Source: Planctomycetota bacterium | Lineage (GTDB): Bacteria > Planctomycetota > Planctomycetia > Planctomycetales > Planctomycetaceae | Length of the DNA: 43,184 nucleotides | Assembly (NCBI GenBank): GCA_027618475.1 | Contig: JAQCEJ010000041.1 | Coordinates: 1-43,184, forward strand | Direction: 5' to 3' | Part shown: positions 33,175 to 41,679 of the stretch, piece by piece | Numbering within the stretch: the first letter of the stretch is position 1 | How the letters are laid out: every line of letters starts with the position of its first letter | The notes under the pieces: generated by a model | Databases searched by the model: none | What the model was told of the DNA's origin: nothing | What the model saw: the letters and a program-made list of their open reading frames with translations, nothing else | Program-made: the position numbers and the translations under genes

Positions 33175-35346
33175 TCAATCTTGCCCGGGCATCCACAGTT
33201 TCGAAGTTCCTGGTTCCGGAGTTTGTTGCGACTCCGGCGACCAGACGCCTGATACATTGCTCGCATCGCCGGTCCCCGTGACAAGTCGAGACCCCTCCCA
33301 CGGTGGCGTGATTTTCAGGGTACTCAACATGGTCGTGAGATATTGCCTGAGATCGGGAATCTTCGTACCGTAGTAATCCCACATGTGCTGCAGTAGCGGT
33401 TTGAGTGCAGGGTCGTCGGGGTCTTCCACGCGAACGACGACTTCGCGCATCGCCCATTCGAGACTTCGCTCGAAAGATTTTTCTCCGGTTTTTGCCCCTT
33501 CTTTTCCTTTTTCGATCCACGCCAATCGCTCGTCTTTGGCAAACCGTTCGCGCGAAAGTTCGAGCATCGTCATGTACAACCGATTGAGATCGAGATTGAC
33601 CAGGCACGACGGCCTGTCGAGAACTCGATTGAAGATGTCGTATAACAGACGGCCATGATGCACCAGCAAAATGCGATTGAGGCAGTATGCCATCTGCTTG
33701 TCGGAAAGTTGATCGAGCGGCAAGCGCAACAAACCGAGCGACGTGATCGCCTGCAGAGGGGTTTCTTCTGTCACTTCGAGCGGAGGAAGCAGTTTCACCT
33801 GAAGGCGTTCGGCCACATCGTCGATCGGAAGATGATAACTGCGGGTATCGCAATGCGCATCGAGTACATAAATTGCCGCGGTGAGAGGAATCAGAAACGC
33901 GGTATCACCGGCGACGCCGGTCGGGGTCGCTCCCCCTAACGCATTCAGTGTGGCATTCGGCCATTTATCGCTGATGACGCGACGCCAATGCTCCTGTTCG
34001 AAATCCAGCACGACCTTTCCGGGAGTCCCTTCCGGGATCATCCAGTCCCGTTCAAATAACAGTAATTCCTTAGGGTATGTTTCAGCCTCTTCGGGATCCT
34101 GCGGATGGGCGGCGGTAAAATCGATACCGGCACCGGTGATCTCTTGAAGGATGTTAGCGGCCGTTTCCCGGCGTTCTCCTTCGTAGCCGCTGAGCACAAT
34201 GCGCCCCGGAAGCTGACGTTGATCGTCGCGGTCATAAACCTGCACCCGCGCCAGCACAACGGGAAGATCGTCGAGCGTGTACGTTTTCTCGGCTGAATAC
34301 GATTCCACTGATCGGTCGACGACGTCGAATTCGGCGGTAGGAGTCGCGTCGCTCGTATCCGACTGTTCGTCTTCCTGATTCTGTGTCCTACGGAACCGAT
34401 CATGACCATCGAGAACCGTCAGCAGGCGTGAGACCGATTCGACCGGATGCCAGATCGATTTCAGCGGTACGACGTCTTTCGTATGAAACTGGTCGATTAT
34501 CTGAGCCAGCGTTTCACATTCGACGGCCGACGACGAATCGGAATACAGTTTCGCCGCTTTATGAAACGCATCGGCAGCCGCTTCGTTCTGGCCGTCCCAC
34601 GCGAGCGCATAGCCGGTGTTATGCCATAAGGGTGCGGCGACCTCGGGTTCGGAATTCTGTTCGGCGACCGCGACAAACGCCTTGTGAGCCTCGGCAAAGC
34701 AACCGGTTTCGCAATAACGACGCGCCCGGCGATAAGCCTTCTCGTATTCGCCCGACACTTTGCATTCCACCAGCGGATGCACGCTGCGAAACGGATACGG
34801 AATACGACGATCTCCGTCAAACTGCAACAGCTTGACGAAAATCTCCTGCCGCTTGTTCTCGGGCGCCAGTCTCATCGATAGCGCCAGATGTTCTCGCGCG
34901 GCCAGAAACTGGCGATTGAGCATGTTATAGGTCGCCAGAAACATCGCCATGTTGCTGGTTACGTCACTGCCGGCAGCCCCTCCGTGCAAATAGGCGCGAT
35001 AAACGGCAGGCCGGGCTTTATCGATCCCGTCGGCCAGAAGGGCGGCCATGCCAAATAAGGCGATCCCCAGCGGATGATTCGGTTCCTGAATCAACAGTTT
35101 CTGCAGGACCGTTTTCGACGCTTTGTATTCGTTTTCCTGCATCAACAGGTTGGCCTGTTCGATAGCCACCTGCGGGTACAGGGTCGTGCCGGAATTCAGT
35201 TTCTCCAGCGCCTGTATTGCGGAACGAAGTTGTCCGTTCTCGACACTCTGATAGATTTTCGCCATCTCGTCGCTGACGGGATGACAGCAAAACTTGAACT
35301 TCTTGCCACTCCTGCACGGACAAGGCTGATAAACGTCAGTCGCCAT
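33175..35346 (-). CDS. Large SEC-C zinc-binding protein with helical repeats
   Basis: From the ATG at 35346 (AAGGAA upstream) the product is 723 residues; the frame extends 34 codons further without support. The N-terminus carries a SEC-C zinc motif (YQPCPCRSGKKFKFCCHP, residues 5-22), as found at the C-terminus of SecA. A TPR-like region (about 35-290) follows, with blocks such as ALEKLNSGTTLYPQVAIEQA and CFAEAHKAFVAVAEQNSEPE. The remaining 400 residues form an uncharacterised domain with LARVQVYDRDDQRQLPGRI. No signal peptide. It is presumably a cytoplasmic scaffold; function unknown. Confidence 0.82.
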   Translation of the reverse strand: MATDVYQPCPCRSGKKFKFCCHPVSDEMAKIYQSVENGQLRSAIQALEKLNSGTTLYPQVAIEQANLLMQENEYKASKTVLQKLLIQEPNHPLGIALFGMAALLADGIDKARPAVYRAYLHGGAAGSDVTSNMAMFLATYNMLNRQFLAAREHLALSMRLAPENKRQEIFVKLLQFDGDRRIPYPFRSVHPLVECKVSGEYEKAYRRARRYCETGCFAEAHKAFVAVAEQNSEPEVAAPLWHNTGYALAWDGQNEAAADAFHKAAKLYSDSSSAVECETLAQIIDQFHTKDVVPLKSIWHPVESVSRLLTVLDGHDRFRRTQNQEDEQSDTSDATPTAEFDVVDRSVESYSAEKTYTLDDLPVVLARVQVYDRDDQRQLPGRIVLSGYEGERRETAANILQEITGAGIDFTAAHPQDPEEAETYPKELLLFERDWMIPEGTPGKVVLDFEQEHWRRVISDKWPNATLNALGGATPTGVAGDTAFLIPLTAAIYVLDAHCDTRSYHLPIDDVAERLQVKLLPPLEVTEETPLQAITSLGLLRLPLDQLSDKQMAYCLNRILLVHHGRLLYDIFNRVLDRPSCLVNLDLNRLYMTMLELSRERFAKDERLAWIEKGKEGAKTGEKSFERSLEWAMREVVVRVEDPDDPALKPLLQHMWDYYGTKIPDLRQYLTTMLSTLKITPPWEGSRLVTGTGDASNVSGVWSPESQQTPEPGTSKLWMPGQD

Positions 35347-35763
35347 GTCGCTGTTTCCTTCTAACAAATCGATCAATAGCCCATCTTGATCGTGAGGGAT
35401 TTCGGTGTCATGTTTTCGGTGAGTCCCGAGGCGATCGGCGCGGAGCAAAACCCGTTACGGAACCTCTAACTCAAATCGAACTGGTGAATTCTGCATCCTA
35501 CCAAACGGCAACCATTTTCACAGGCCATACAACCGTTGCCACCCTAAAATCTGTTGAATCGACCCTGCATATCCCCCGGATGCGGCATATTCTGACCGGA
35601 TGATCCGTCATACGTGTTACAACCGGCACAACTCTTCCCGGCGACCCCGAGAATTCCCGATCAAAGGGAGACGTTCGTATCTCATTTCGCCGATACGTGT
35701 TAAGGATATTTCGCGTCGAACGGATTGACGCACGGGGATTCTCATTTCTGAATCGGAACTTTT
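35347..35763. other. Divergent intergenic region upstream of asnB
   Basis: These 417 bases hold no convincing gene. A candidate asnB promoter lies near the 3' edge. Otherwise I see only AT-poor spacer with scattered short repeats (for example CCGGATG and CCGGATGATCC around 35577-35608). Confidence 0.5.
35725..35753 (+). promoter_or_regulatory. Possible asnB promoter
   Basis: TTGACG (35725-35730) and CTGAAT (35748-35753) are 17 bp apart. The ATG begins 10 bp after the -10, so a transcript from here would be nearly leaderless, consistent with the lack of a clear ribosome site. Confidence 0.3.
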
Positions 35764-37683
35764 ATGTGCGGCATTCTGGGTATTGTAAACCGGCACGATC
35801 AGCCGTGCGACATCTCCGCAGCTGAACTCATCCGCATGCGAGACACGATGACCAGTCGCGGACCGGACGGTGCCGGCGTGCTGCAGACGAAAAACATTGC
35901 CTTCGCGCATCGCCGACTCGCCATTCGTGATATCCAACATGGGGCTCAGCCCTGGGTCAGCGACGACGGACGATTCGTGCTGCTCTACAACGGCGAACTC
36001 TACAACGATGACGAACTGCGCCGACAACTCATCGCACGAGGACATCGCTTCATCACAAACTGCGATACCGAAGTCGTGCTCGCAGCGTATCGCGAATGGG
36101 AATCATCCTGTGTCGATCACTTCCGCGGCATGTTTGCACTCGGCGTGTACGACCTCGAACGGCAAAAACTATTCTGCGCCCGCGACCGCTTCGGCATCAA
36201 ACCGTTGTTTCTCACAGAACTCGACGGACATTTTCTTTTCGCCAGCAGCATCGCCGCGTTAATCGCCCATCTGAAGTTCGTCAAACGACCGAACTTGAAC
36301 GCCATCAGCCATTATCTGACGACCTTTCGCCTTACGCTCGGACGAGAGACCCTGTTCGAAGGAATCTGGCAACTCCTTCCCGGCGAACGCCTCTTGCTCG
36401 ACGACCATCACGTTCACGTCGAGCGGTATTGGGATTACCCGGAACAGACCGAAACCGATATCACCTACGACGAAGCTGTCGAGCGTCTGAATTCTCTGCT
36501 CGATGAATCGATCCGGGGGCAACTCCTCAGCGATGTCCCGGTCGGAATGTTTCTCAGCGGCGGCGTCGACTCCAACACTCTCGCCGGCCTGATGAAACAG
36601 CAACGAGGCCAGCCGTTCGCCGTCGTCTGCGGCGGGGGAGAGACCGAAGATGCCGACGATTTCCCCTACTCGCGGGCATGTGCCGGCCATCTGCAACTCG
36701 ATTACGACGAAGCCCGTCTCGGACCCGAAAACTATCTCGAAGGCTGGCACGAGTTGATCGACCATTACGCGACTCCCGTTTCGACCCCCAGCGATGTGAT
36801 CATTGCGCGCATGGCGCGGCACATCAAACCGTCGGCGGGTGTCGTTCTCGGCGGTGAGGGAGCCGATGAGCTTCTTTGCGGTTACGCCGTTCAACATTGG
36901 AGCGGCATCGATTTCGATCTCGCCGAAAACCTGCACTACGGAACATGGCCGGTCGACGCCGCCACGCGGCTGCGTTACGCCGAAAGTCTGAAGAAGCATT
37001 ACGGCAAACAGCATTTCGCGTCACCGGTCGCTCAATATTTCGACCTGAACAGCCTGATTCCCACCGCGACGAAAGCCGCACTCTTCCGTCCGGAAATCTG
37101 GCAACAGCTCAACGACGACCGTCCGATGTACGACACCTATCTGGCGGCGTTCGTGCAATGGGGCGAACGTCCCACGTCAGAGAAACTGCACCGCCTGCTG
37201 CACCGCGTCAATCTTGAAGCCCTTCTCGCCCGACTCGACTCGGCCACGATGTCCGCCGGCCTCGAAGGCCGGGTGCCGTACACCGATCATCGTCTGGTCG
37301 AAGAGATGTTCCGCATGCCTCGGAGTTTTCGCATCGACGTCGATCCGGAAGAGCCTTCGCCGTATCTCGCGGCGGGAGAACTTCATCAGCGCGGCAGCTT
37401 GCGTTCGAAACGGATGCTGCGAACGCTCGCCGATCGATTGTTGCCGCGACAGTTGGCCCGGCGTCCGAAAGCAAGTTTCCCGACGCCGGTGCAGAGTTGG
37501 ATGAGCCGGCATTGGCATAACGAGATTCGTGAAAAATTCCAGACCAGCCCCTTCGGTCGCGAGTTGTTCCGCGAAGAGATCCTGCACGCCGCCGGCGAAC
37601 ACCCAGAGCAAATCGGCATGCGCGCCTGGCCGATCTGGAACCTGCTCGAATGGGGCGACCAGCACTTCACCCGCGCGGCGTGA
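35764..37683 (+). CDS. asnB: Glutamine-hydrolysing asparagine synthase
   Basis: AsnB makes asparagine from aspartate, ATP and glutamine. The mature N-terminal nucleophile Cys2 (MCGILGIVN) opens the glutaminase domain, with FNGELYN-like LLYNGELYNDDEL and the RDRFGIKPLF block. The synthetase domain has the ATP-pyrophosphatase loop (FLSGGVDSN, about 262-270) and VVLGGEGADELLCGY. The 639 residues match the AsnB/exopolysaccharide-type family length. It stands alone. Close homologues also amidate peptides or sugars in biosynthetic loci, so amide acceptor specificity is inferred. Confidence 0.93.
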   Translation: MCGILGIVNRHDQPCDISAAELIRMRDTMTSRGPDGAGVLQTKNIAFAHRRLAIRDIQHGAQPWVSDDGRFVLLYNGELYNDDELRRQLIARGHRFITNCDTEVVLAAYREWESSCVDHFRGMFALGVYDLERQKLFCARDRFGIKPLFLTELDGHFLFASSIAALIAHLKFVKRPNLNAISHYLTTFRLTLGRETLFEGIWQLLPGERLLLDDHHVHVERYWDYPEQTETDITYDEAVERLNSLLDESIRGQLLSDVPVGMFLSGGVDSNTLAGLMKQQRGQPFAVVCGGGETEDADDFPYSRACAGHLQLDYDEARLGPENYLEGWHELIDHYATPVSTPSDVIIARMARHIKPSAGVVLGGEGADELLCGYAVQHWSGIDFDLAENLHYGTWPVDAATRLRYAESLKKHYGKQHFASPVAQYFDLNSLIPTATKAALFRPEIWQQLNDDRPMYDTYLAAFVQWGERPTSEKLHRLLHRVNLEALLARLDSATMSAGLEGRVPYTDHRLVEEMFRMPRSFRIDVDPEEPSPYLAAGELHQRGSLRSKRMLRTLADRLLPRQLARRPKASFPTPVQSWMSRHWHNEIREKFQTSPFGRELFREEILHAAGEHPEQIGMRAWPIWNLLEWGDQHFTRAA

Positions 37684-38113
37684 GTTCGCTCGCGAACAGA
37701 AATTTCACAACGAACGGGGGCTGTCTTCCGACCTCGTTACCACTGCGGTCGAAACGCACCAAAGACAGGATATCAAACAGAGCCGCGCACGAAGTAAGCG
37801 GTCATAAGAGAACGTCTTCCGCAACGCTTCGACCATGCGAAACCGCCGGTCGATCGCCTCGGGGGACATATCGACAGCGGGAAGATGATTTCGCTCAGAC
37901 GTCATCGGTGCGCACTCCCAGCATTTGCAGGTCACTCCGTCAGATGCAATTTTCGCCAGCGGCGAACGCCGCGCCAGCATGTAGCCGTGAAGTGGTATCC
38001 CGGATAGACGATCGGCAAGTCGGAGCCTGTTTTAATCAACTGTACCAACCACGATCAATTCATTCCCTGCACGATTGTCGGCGACATTAGAAACATTTTT
38101 CACAACAACAAAG
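37684..38113. other. asnB downstream spacer
   Basis: This convergent region of 430 bases contains one possible small minus-strand ORF (37705-37905). The rest has no recognisable gene, strong hairpin or repeat. Confidence 0.5.
37705..37905 (-). CDS. Possible small ORF or gene remnant (66 aa)
   Basis: The 66-residue frame starts at an ATG with GGGAG about 9 nt upstream. It begins MTSERNHLPAVDMSPEAIDRR; the segment SPEAIDRRFRMVEALRK looks like a genuine helix. From memory, short planctomycete proteins with a VD-x-SPEAIDRRLR head occur. The C-terminal part (LCLISCLWCVSTAVVTRS) reads like non-coding sequence, so this may be a truncated or frameshifted remnant. It lies between two convergent genes. 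Confidence 0.35.
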   Translation of the reverse strand: MTSERNHLPAVDMSPEAIDRRFRMVEALRKTFSYDRLLRARLCLISCLWCVSTAVVTRSEDSPRSL

Positions 38114-39577
38114 TCATTGTGTTCTCACGACACGAAAACCGACGTTGACGAAGGAACTGTCAGGCGACCATCCGGCACGACGTGCAGAGCGGGTGAAATT
38201 GATCCAATCATACCACGAGCCGCCACGCATCAAGCGTTTATCTGTGCCGGTAGTGACAAACGGGGCGTCTGTCGTTTCGCTCCGGTTTTTATAAGCATTC
38301 TCGTCATAAATATCCCGACACCATTCCCAGGCGTTCCCATGCATATCATAAATTCCGAACGCGTTCGGTTGAAATTGTCCCACCGGAGCTGTGAAGACAT
38401 AACCGTCCGAAGATTTGATGGTGTCCCACTCCGTGAATTTTTCCTTTGCCGTTGCATCCTTGACATTACCTACTACGACCAGCCCTTCGACATCATTACC
38501 AAATGACCAGGGTTCTTGACTCCCCGCCCGGCAAACATATTCCCACTGTGCCTCGGTCGGCAATTGATACTCTTCCTTCTCCCGTTCGCTAAGCCATTCG
38601 CAGAATTGGACGGCGTCATCCCAACTGACGTTTAAGACCGGATGATCGTCGGTCTGTTCAAAGCCGGGGTTCTTCCAGGTGAATTCCTTCTTCGCTTTGA
38701 ATTTCCCGGTTATTGCGTCATACCCATTACCACCAACTCCGTTTTGTTCCGCAGTTGTTTTATAATTCGTTTCCTGCACGAAGTGGGCGAATACTCCTTT
38801 TGTCACTTCATGCTGACCCATATAAAACGGTTTTGTGAATCGGACTTTGTGTTGCGGTCTTTCTCTTTGTTCGGCATCTTTGAATGAATCGGGGCTTCCC
38901 ATCATGAACTCTCCCGCCGGGATCAAGACCAGCTTCATCCCGATGGAGTTCGTGATCAAGGCGTCGGAGCCCTCTTCAGCCGGGAGGTCGCTTGCTTTAG
39001 CCTGGTTAAGAGGTCCAGCGTTATCATCTCGATTTGCCACCAACGGTCCGTTGTTTATGCCCCTGCCGATTTCAACCATTTGGTGCGACGGATCGGATTT
39101 TGAATTAAACATCTTTTGCCAGGGGAGCAGAAACGAGGCGGCGGCCATACCGAAAAACGCCACACAGAGAATGGCGACGAGCTTGCCATATTCTTCGACG
39201 AAGCCGGTCTCGACTCCCGCCGAACTGGCACGATAGGGAGGGATTTCATTCCCATACGCATTGAGTCGTCGACTCTTCTTTCGCTTCTGAAACAGTTTCA
39301 TTCTTTGGTCATAATCACGCCTCAGGTCGGGTGAGATGAGCGTCATCTCGGCTTCGGCGAGCAGATACAGAATTTCGGTCACATGATCGTCATACCCTTC
39401 ACCCCGCTTCGATTTAACGAAGTCTTTACGCTGTTTCGCGGCGAATTGAATGACCTCATGATCTTCTTCATCCAGCGACACCGCCAAGAGTTCGTAATGC
39501 GTCGGCGGTCGTTTTTTGCTGGAGATTCCTAACCACTTGCGGAAACCGTCGACTTCGTCATGATCAGCATTTCCCAC
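38114..39577 (-). CDS. SUMF1-domain protein with planctomycete J-like N-terminal module
   Basis: I chose the GTG at 39577 because GAGGAG lies 9 nt upstream and the frame before it lacks family sequence. The 487 residues begin with a J-domain-like module (FRKWLGISSKKRPPTHYELLAVSL ... DLRRDYDQRM, to about residue 100), described in many planctomycete proteins. One membrane helix follows (LVAILCVAFFGMAAASFLL, about 130-150), then an SUMF1/formylglycine-generating-enzyme-like domain (SIGMKLVLIPAGEFMMGS to GFRVVRTQ). In true FGE two cysteines are catalytic. Here the matching stretch is TRSARRAGWSPDSS, with Ser in place of the second Cys, so it is probably not a sulfatase activator. Confidence 0.86.
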   Translation of the reverse strand: MGNADHDEVDGFRKWLGISSKKRPPTHYELLAVSLDEEDHEVIQFAAKQRKDFVKSKRGEGYDDHVTEILYLLAEAEMTLISPDLRRDYDQRMKLFQKRKKSRRLNAYGNEIPPYRASSAGVETGFVEEYGKLVAILCVAFFGMAAASFLLPWQKMFNSKSDPSHQMVEIGRGINNGPLVANRDDNAGPLNQAKASDLPAEEGSDALITNSIGMKLVLIPAGEFMMGSPDSFKDAEQRERPQHKVRFTKPFYMGQHEVTKGVFAHFVQETNYKTTAEQNGVGGNGYDAITGKFKAKKEFTWKNPGFEQTDDHPVLNVSWDDAVQFCEWLSEREKEEYQLPTEAQWEYVCRAGSQEPWSFGNDVEGLVVVGNVKDATAKEKFTEWDTIKSSDGYVFTAPVGQFQPNAFGIYDMHGNAWEWCRDIYDENAYKNRSETTDAPFVTTGTDKRLMRGGSWYDWINFTRSARRAGWSPDSSFVNVGFRVVRTQ

Positions 39578-39654
39578 TCTGAAACTCTCCTCTGCAAAAA
39601 CTACTTTAGATGACGATTTCCTGCTGATGTAACAATATAACCTCATAATAGCAG

Positions 39655-39686
39655 GGTAGCCCCGGTTGTAAGCAACCGGGGCTACC
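39655..39686. repeat. Long perfect hairpin with 14-bp arms
   Basis: GGTAGCCCCGGTTG (39655-39668) and CAACCGGGGCTACC (39673-39686) flank a TAAG loop. It lies between the stop of the DUF1501 gene (39702) and the SUMF1-domain gene start (39577). It could block read-through, but it lacks a T-tract on either side. It looks like a dispersed planctomycete palindrome. Confidence 0.7.
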
Positions 39687-39701
39687 TTGCCTGACTTGAC
39701 A

Positions 39702-41204
39702 TCACGCAATCACATCCCAAATCACTTCCGATGGTTGCACCCCCGTCAGTTTGTGATCCAACCCGCCATAAAAATACGTCAGCAACTCGGGGTCCAATCC
39801 CATCAAGTGCAGAATCGTCGCGTGCAGGTCGCGGATGTGGTGGCGGTCGGTGACGGCTTCGTGGCCTAAGGGATCGGTCTCGCCGTGGCTGTGGCCGGGT
39901 TTCACGCCACCGCCGGCCAGCCAGTACAAGAAACCTTTCGGGTTGTGGTCGCGGCCGCCGTTTCCTTGCGAGACCGGTTGCCGGCCGAATTCGCCTCCCC
40001 AGACGATCAGCGTTTCGTCGAGCAGGCCGCGCTGTTTGAGGTCGGCGATCAGGCCGGCGATGGGGCGGTCGATTTCGGGGGCGTGGATGATGAGGTTTTC
40101 TTCCATGCCGTTGTGGGCGTCCCAGTTCTCTTGCTGGTGTCCTCCGCCGGAGTAGATCTGCACGAACCGCACGCCGCGCTCGACGAGTCGGCGGGCAATC
40201 AAACATTGCCGGCCGAACGGTTCGGGGCCGACCGAAATTTTGTGATCGGGCTTCGGGTCGAACAACCCGTACATTTCTTGCGTCGCCTGCGTTTCTTGCG
40301 AGATATCCATCGCTTCGGGAGCGGTCGTCTGCAATTGGAACGCGAGTTCGTAACTCGCGATGCGCGCGGGCAACTCCGAATAACCGGGCCTGTCACGCAG
40401 ATGCTCGGCGTTGAAGGCCGAGAGCGTGTCGATGAGATCGCGCTGCATCGCCGGCGTTTGCGTCGGCCGGCCGGTGAGATCGAGAATCGGTTCCCCTTTG
40501 TTGCGGAGGTGTGTCCCCTGATACGCCGCCGGCATAAAACCGCTCGACCAGTTCGCCGCACCCGAGATCGGTCCGCCGCGCGGGTCGATCATCACCACAT
40601 ACGACGGCAGGTTTTCGTTCTCGCTCCCCAGGCCGTACGACATCCACGACCCGATCGACGGCGAACCTTGAATGATGCGGCCCGTATTCATCTGAATCAT
40701 CGCCGAGCCGTGCGCGAATGTGTCGGCGTACAAACTTTTGATGACGCAGAGTTCATCCATCTGCGTGGCGATATGCGGAAAGGCGTCGGAGCACCACAAC
40801 CCCGACTCGCCGCACTGCTTGAACGACCGCTTCGACGCGAGCAGCTTCTGCTGTTGAATCGAATGCCGACGGATTTCGATATCGACCGTCTGCCCGTCGC
40901 GTGCCTGCAGTTCGGGTTTGTAGTCCCAGGTATCGACCTGCGACGGCCCGCCGTACATAAACAGGAAAATGCAATGCTTCGCTTTGCCGACGATGTGGGG
41001 CGGCAAGAGCGAAAGAGGATTTCCGACAGCGGGACGGCCATCGGCGGCTTTCACATGTTTAGAGAAAAACCCATCGCGACTGAGAGAATCGGTCAGCGCG
41101 AGCCCGGCGAACCCGGCTCCCATCTGCCACAAAAACTCACGCCGACTGCCGGTGCAGAGCGCGTGTTGTTTATTCGGCGCGTTTTCGTTCGTTGTTCGTT
41201 GCAT
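39702..41204 (-). CDS. DUF1501 protein (exported, sulfatase-like)
   Basis: This 500-residue DUF1501 protein has a twin-arginine-type signal (SRREFLWQMGAGFAGLAL) near residues 20-37. Family blocks include IFLFMYGGPSQVDTWDYKPE, GCGGRDHNP-like GNGGRDHNPKGFLYWLAGGGVKPG and a C-terminal HLMGLDPELLTYFYGGLDHKL. It is a paralogue of the protein at 25307, of the subtype usually encoded beside a DUF1553/cytochrome partner. No partner is adjacent; the neighbouring spacer is a palindromic repeat cluster. Export by the Tat system is inferred. Confidence 0.93.
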   Translation of the reverse strand: MQRTTNENAPNKQHALCTGSRREFLWQMGAGFAGLALTDSLSRDGFFSKHVKAADGRPAVGNPLSLLPPHIVGKAKHCIFLFMYGGPSQVDTWDYKPELQARDGQTVDIEIRRHSIQQQKLLASKRSFKQCGESGLWCSDAFPHIATQMDELCVIKSLYADTFAHGSAMIQMNTGRIIQGSPSIGSWMSYGLGSENENLPSYVVMIDPRGGPISGAANWSSGFMPAAYQGTHLRNKGEPILDLTGRPTQTPAMQRDLIDTLSAFNAEHLRDRPGYSELPARIASYELAFQLQTTAPEAMDISQETQATQEMYGLFDPKPDHKISVGPEPFGRQCLIARRLVERGVRFVQIYSGGGHQQENWDAHNGMEENLIIHAPEIDRPIAGLIADLKQRGLLDETLIVWGGEFGRQPVSQGNGGRDHNPKGFLYWLAGGGVKPGHSHGETDPLGHEAVTDRHHIRDLHATILHLMGLDPELLTYFYGGLDHKLTGVQPSEVIWDVIA

Positions 41205-41679
41205 CAGTCGAAATCGCCTTTTTGCCAGAGAGATTGTTTATAGATCTTATAGTATCCCCAGAATTCGAACCGACGACAAGATTGAACGCCATGTGCAGGC
41301 ACGTCGACGGCTTGGTTTTCAGCCTCGAAGAGGCGGCATTCAATAGCCTGGGGCGAAAGCCCCAGGGGAAGCAGCGATGTTACCAGCCTAGCCCCGAGAG
41401 GGGCGACAGACGAACGGAACACGACGAACTATCGCCCCTCTCGGGGCTCAGATTCGGGGCATTTCGCCCACCTGGGGCTTCCGCCCCAGGCTATTCACGA
41501 CCACCCCTTGCGGGGTTTAGATGGCATTGCATCTTGACAAGAGCACCGTTTGTGCGGATGAGACGAATGCGCACCCCGCTCTCTCCGTTTCAATTTCTCC
41601 TGAAAAAGCATAAAACGCAGAGATCGCAGTGCAGTACCAAAATGCCTTTTAAAATCTGTTCCCGGAAGAAAGACCGTTT
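41205..41679. other. Gene-free spacer with repeats
   Basis: This spacer of 475 bases holds the palindromic cluster at 41342-41516 and the upstream region of the hydrolase gene. I found no convincing gene; plus-strand frames through it are repeat translations. Confidence 0.6.
41342..41495. repeat. Nested palindromic repeat cluster
   Basis: Two inverted pairs are nested. The outer arms (41342-41366 and 41471-41495) match in 24 of 25 positions; the core is CCTGGGGCG...CCCCAGG, itself a hairpin. The inner arms (41390-41409 and 41429-41448) match in 19 of 20, core GCCCCGAGAGGGGC, again a hairpin. An extra ACCCC-TTGC-GGGGT hairpin follows at 41503-41516. The whole lies in a 475-bp gene-free spacer between the DUF1501 and hydrolase genes. 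It could form a large cruciform or a multi-stem RNA. It encodes no protein. Confidence 0.85.

Noticed and set aside
39885-41243. 452-codon plus-strand frame opposite the DUF1501 gene
   Set aside because: Antisense shadow of a well-supported DUF1501 protein; no domain or start signal.
41342-41516. CRISPR array
   Set aside because: Repeats are inverted and nested, not direct with uniform spacers, and no cas genes are nearby.
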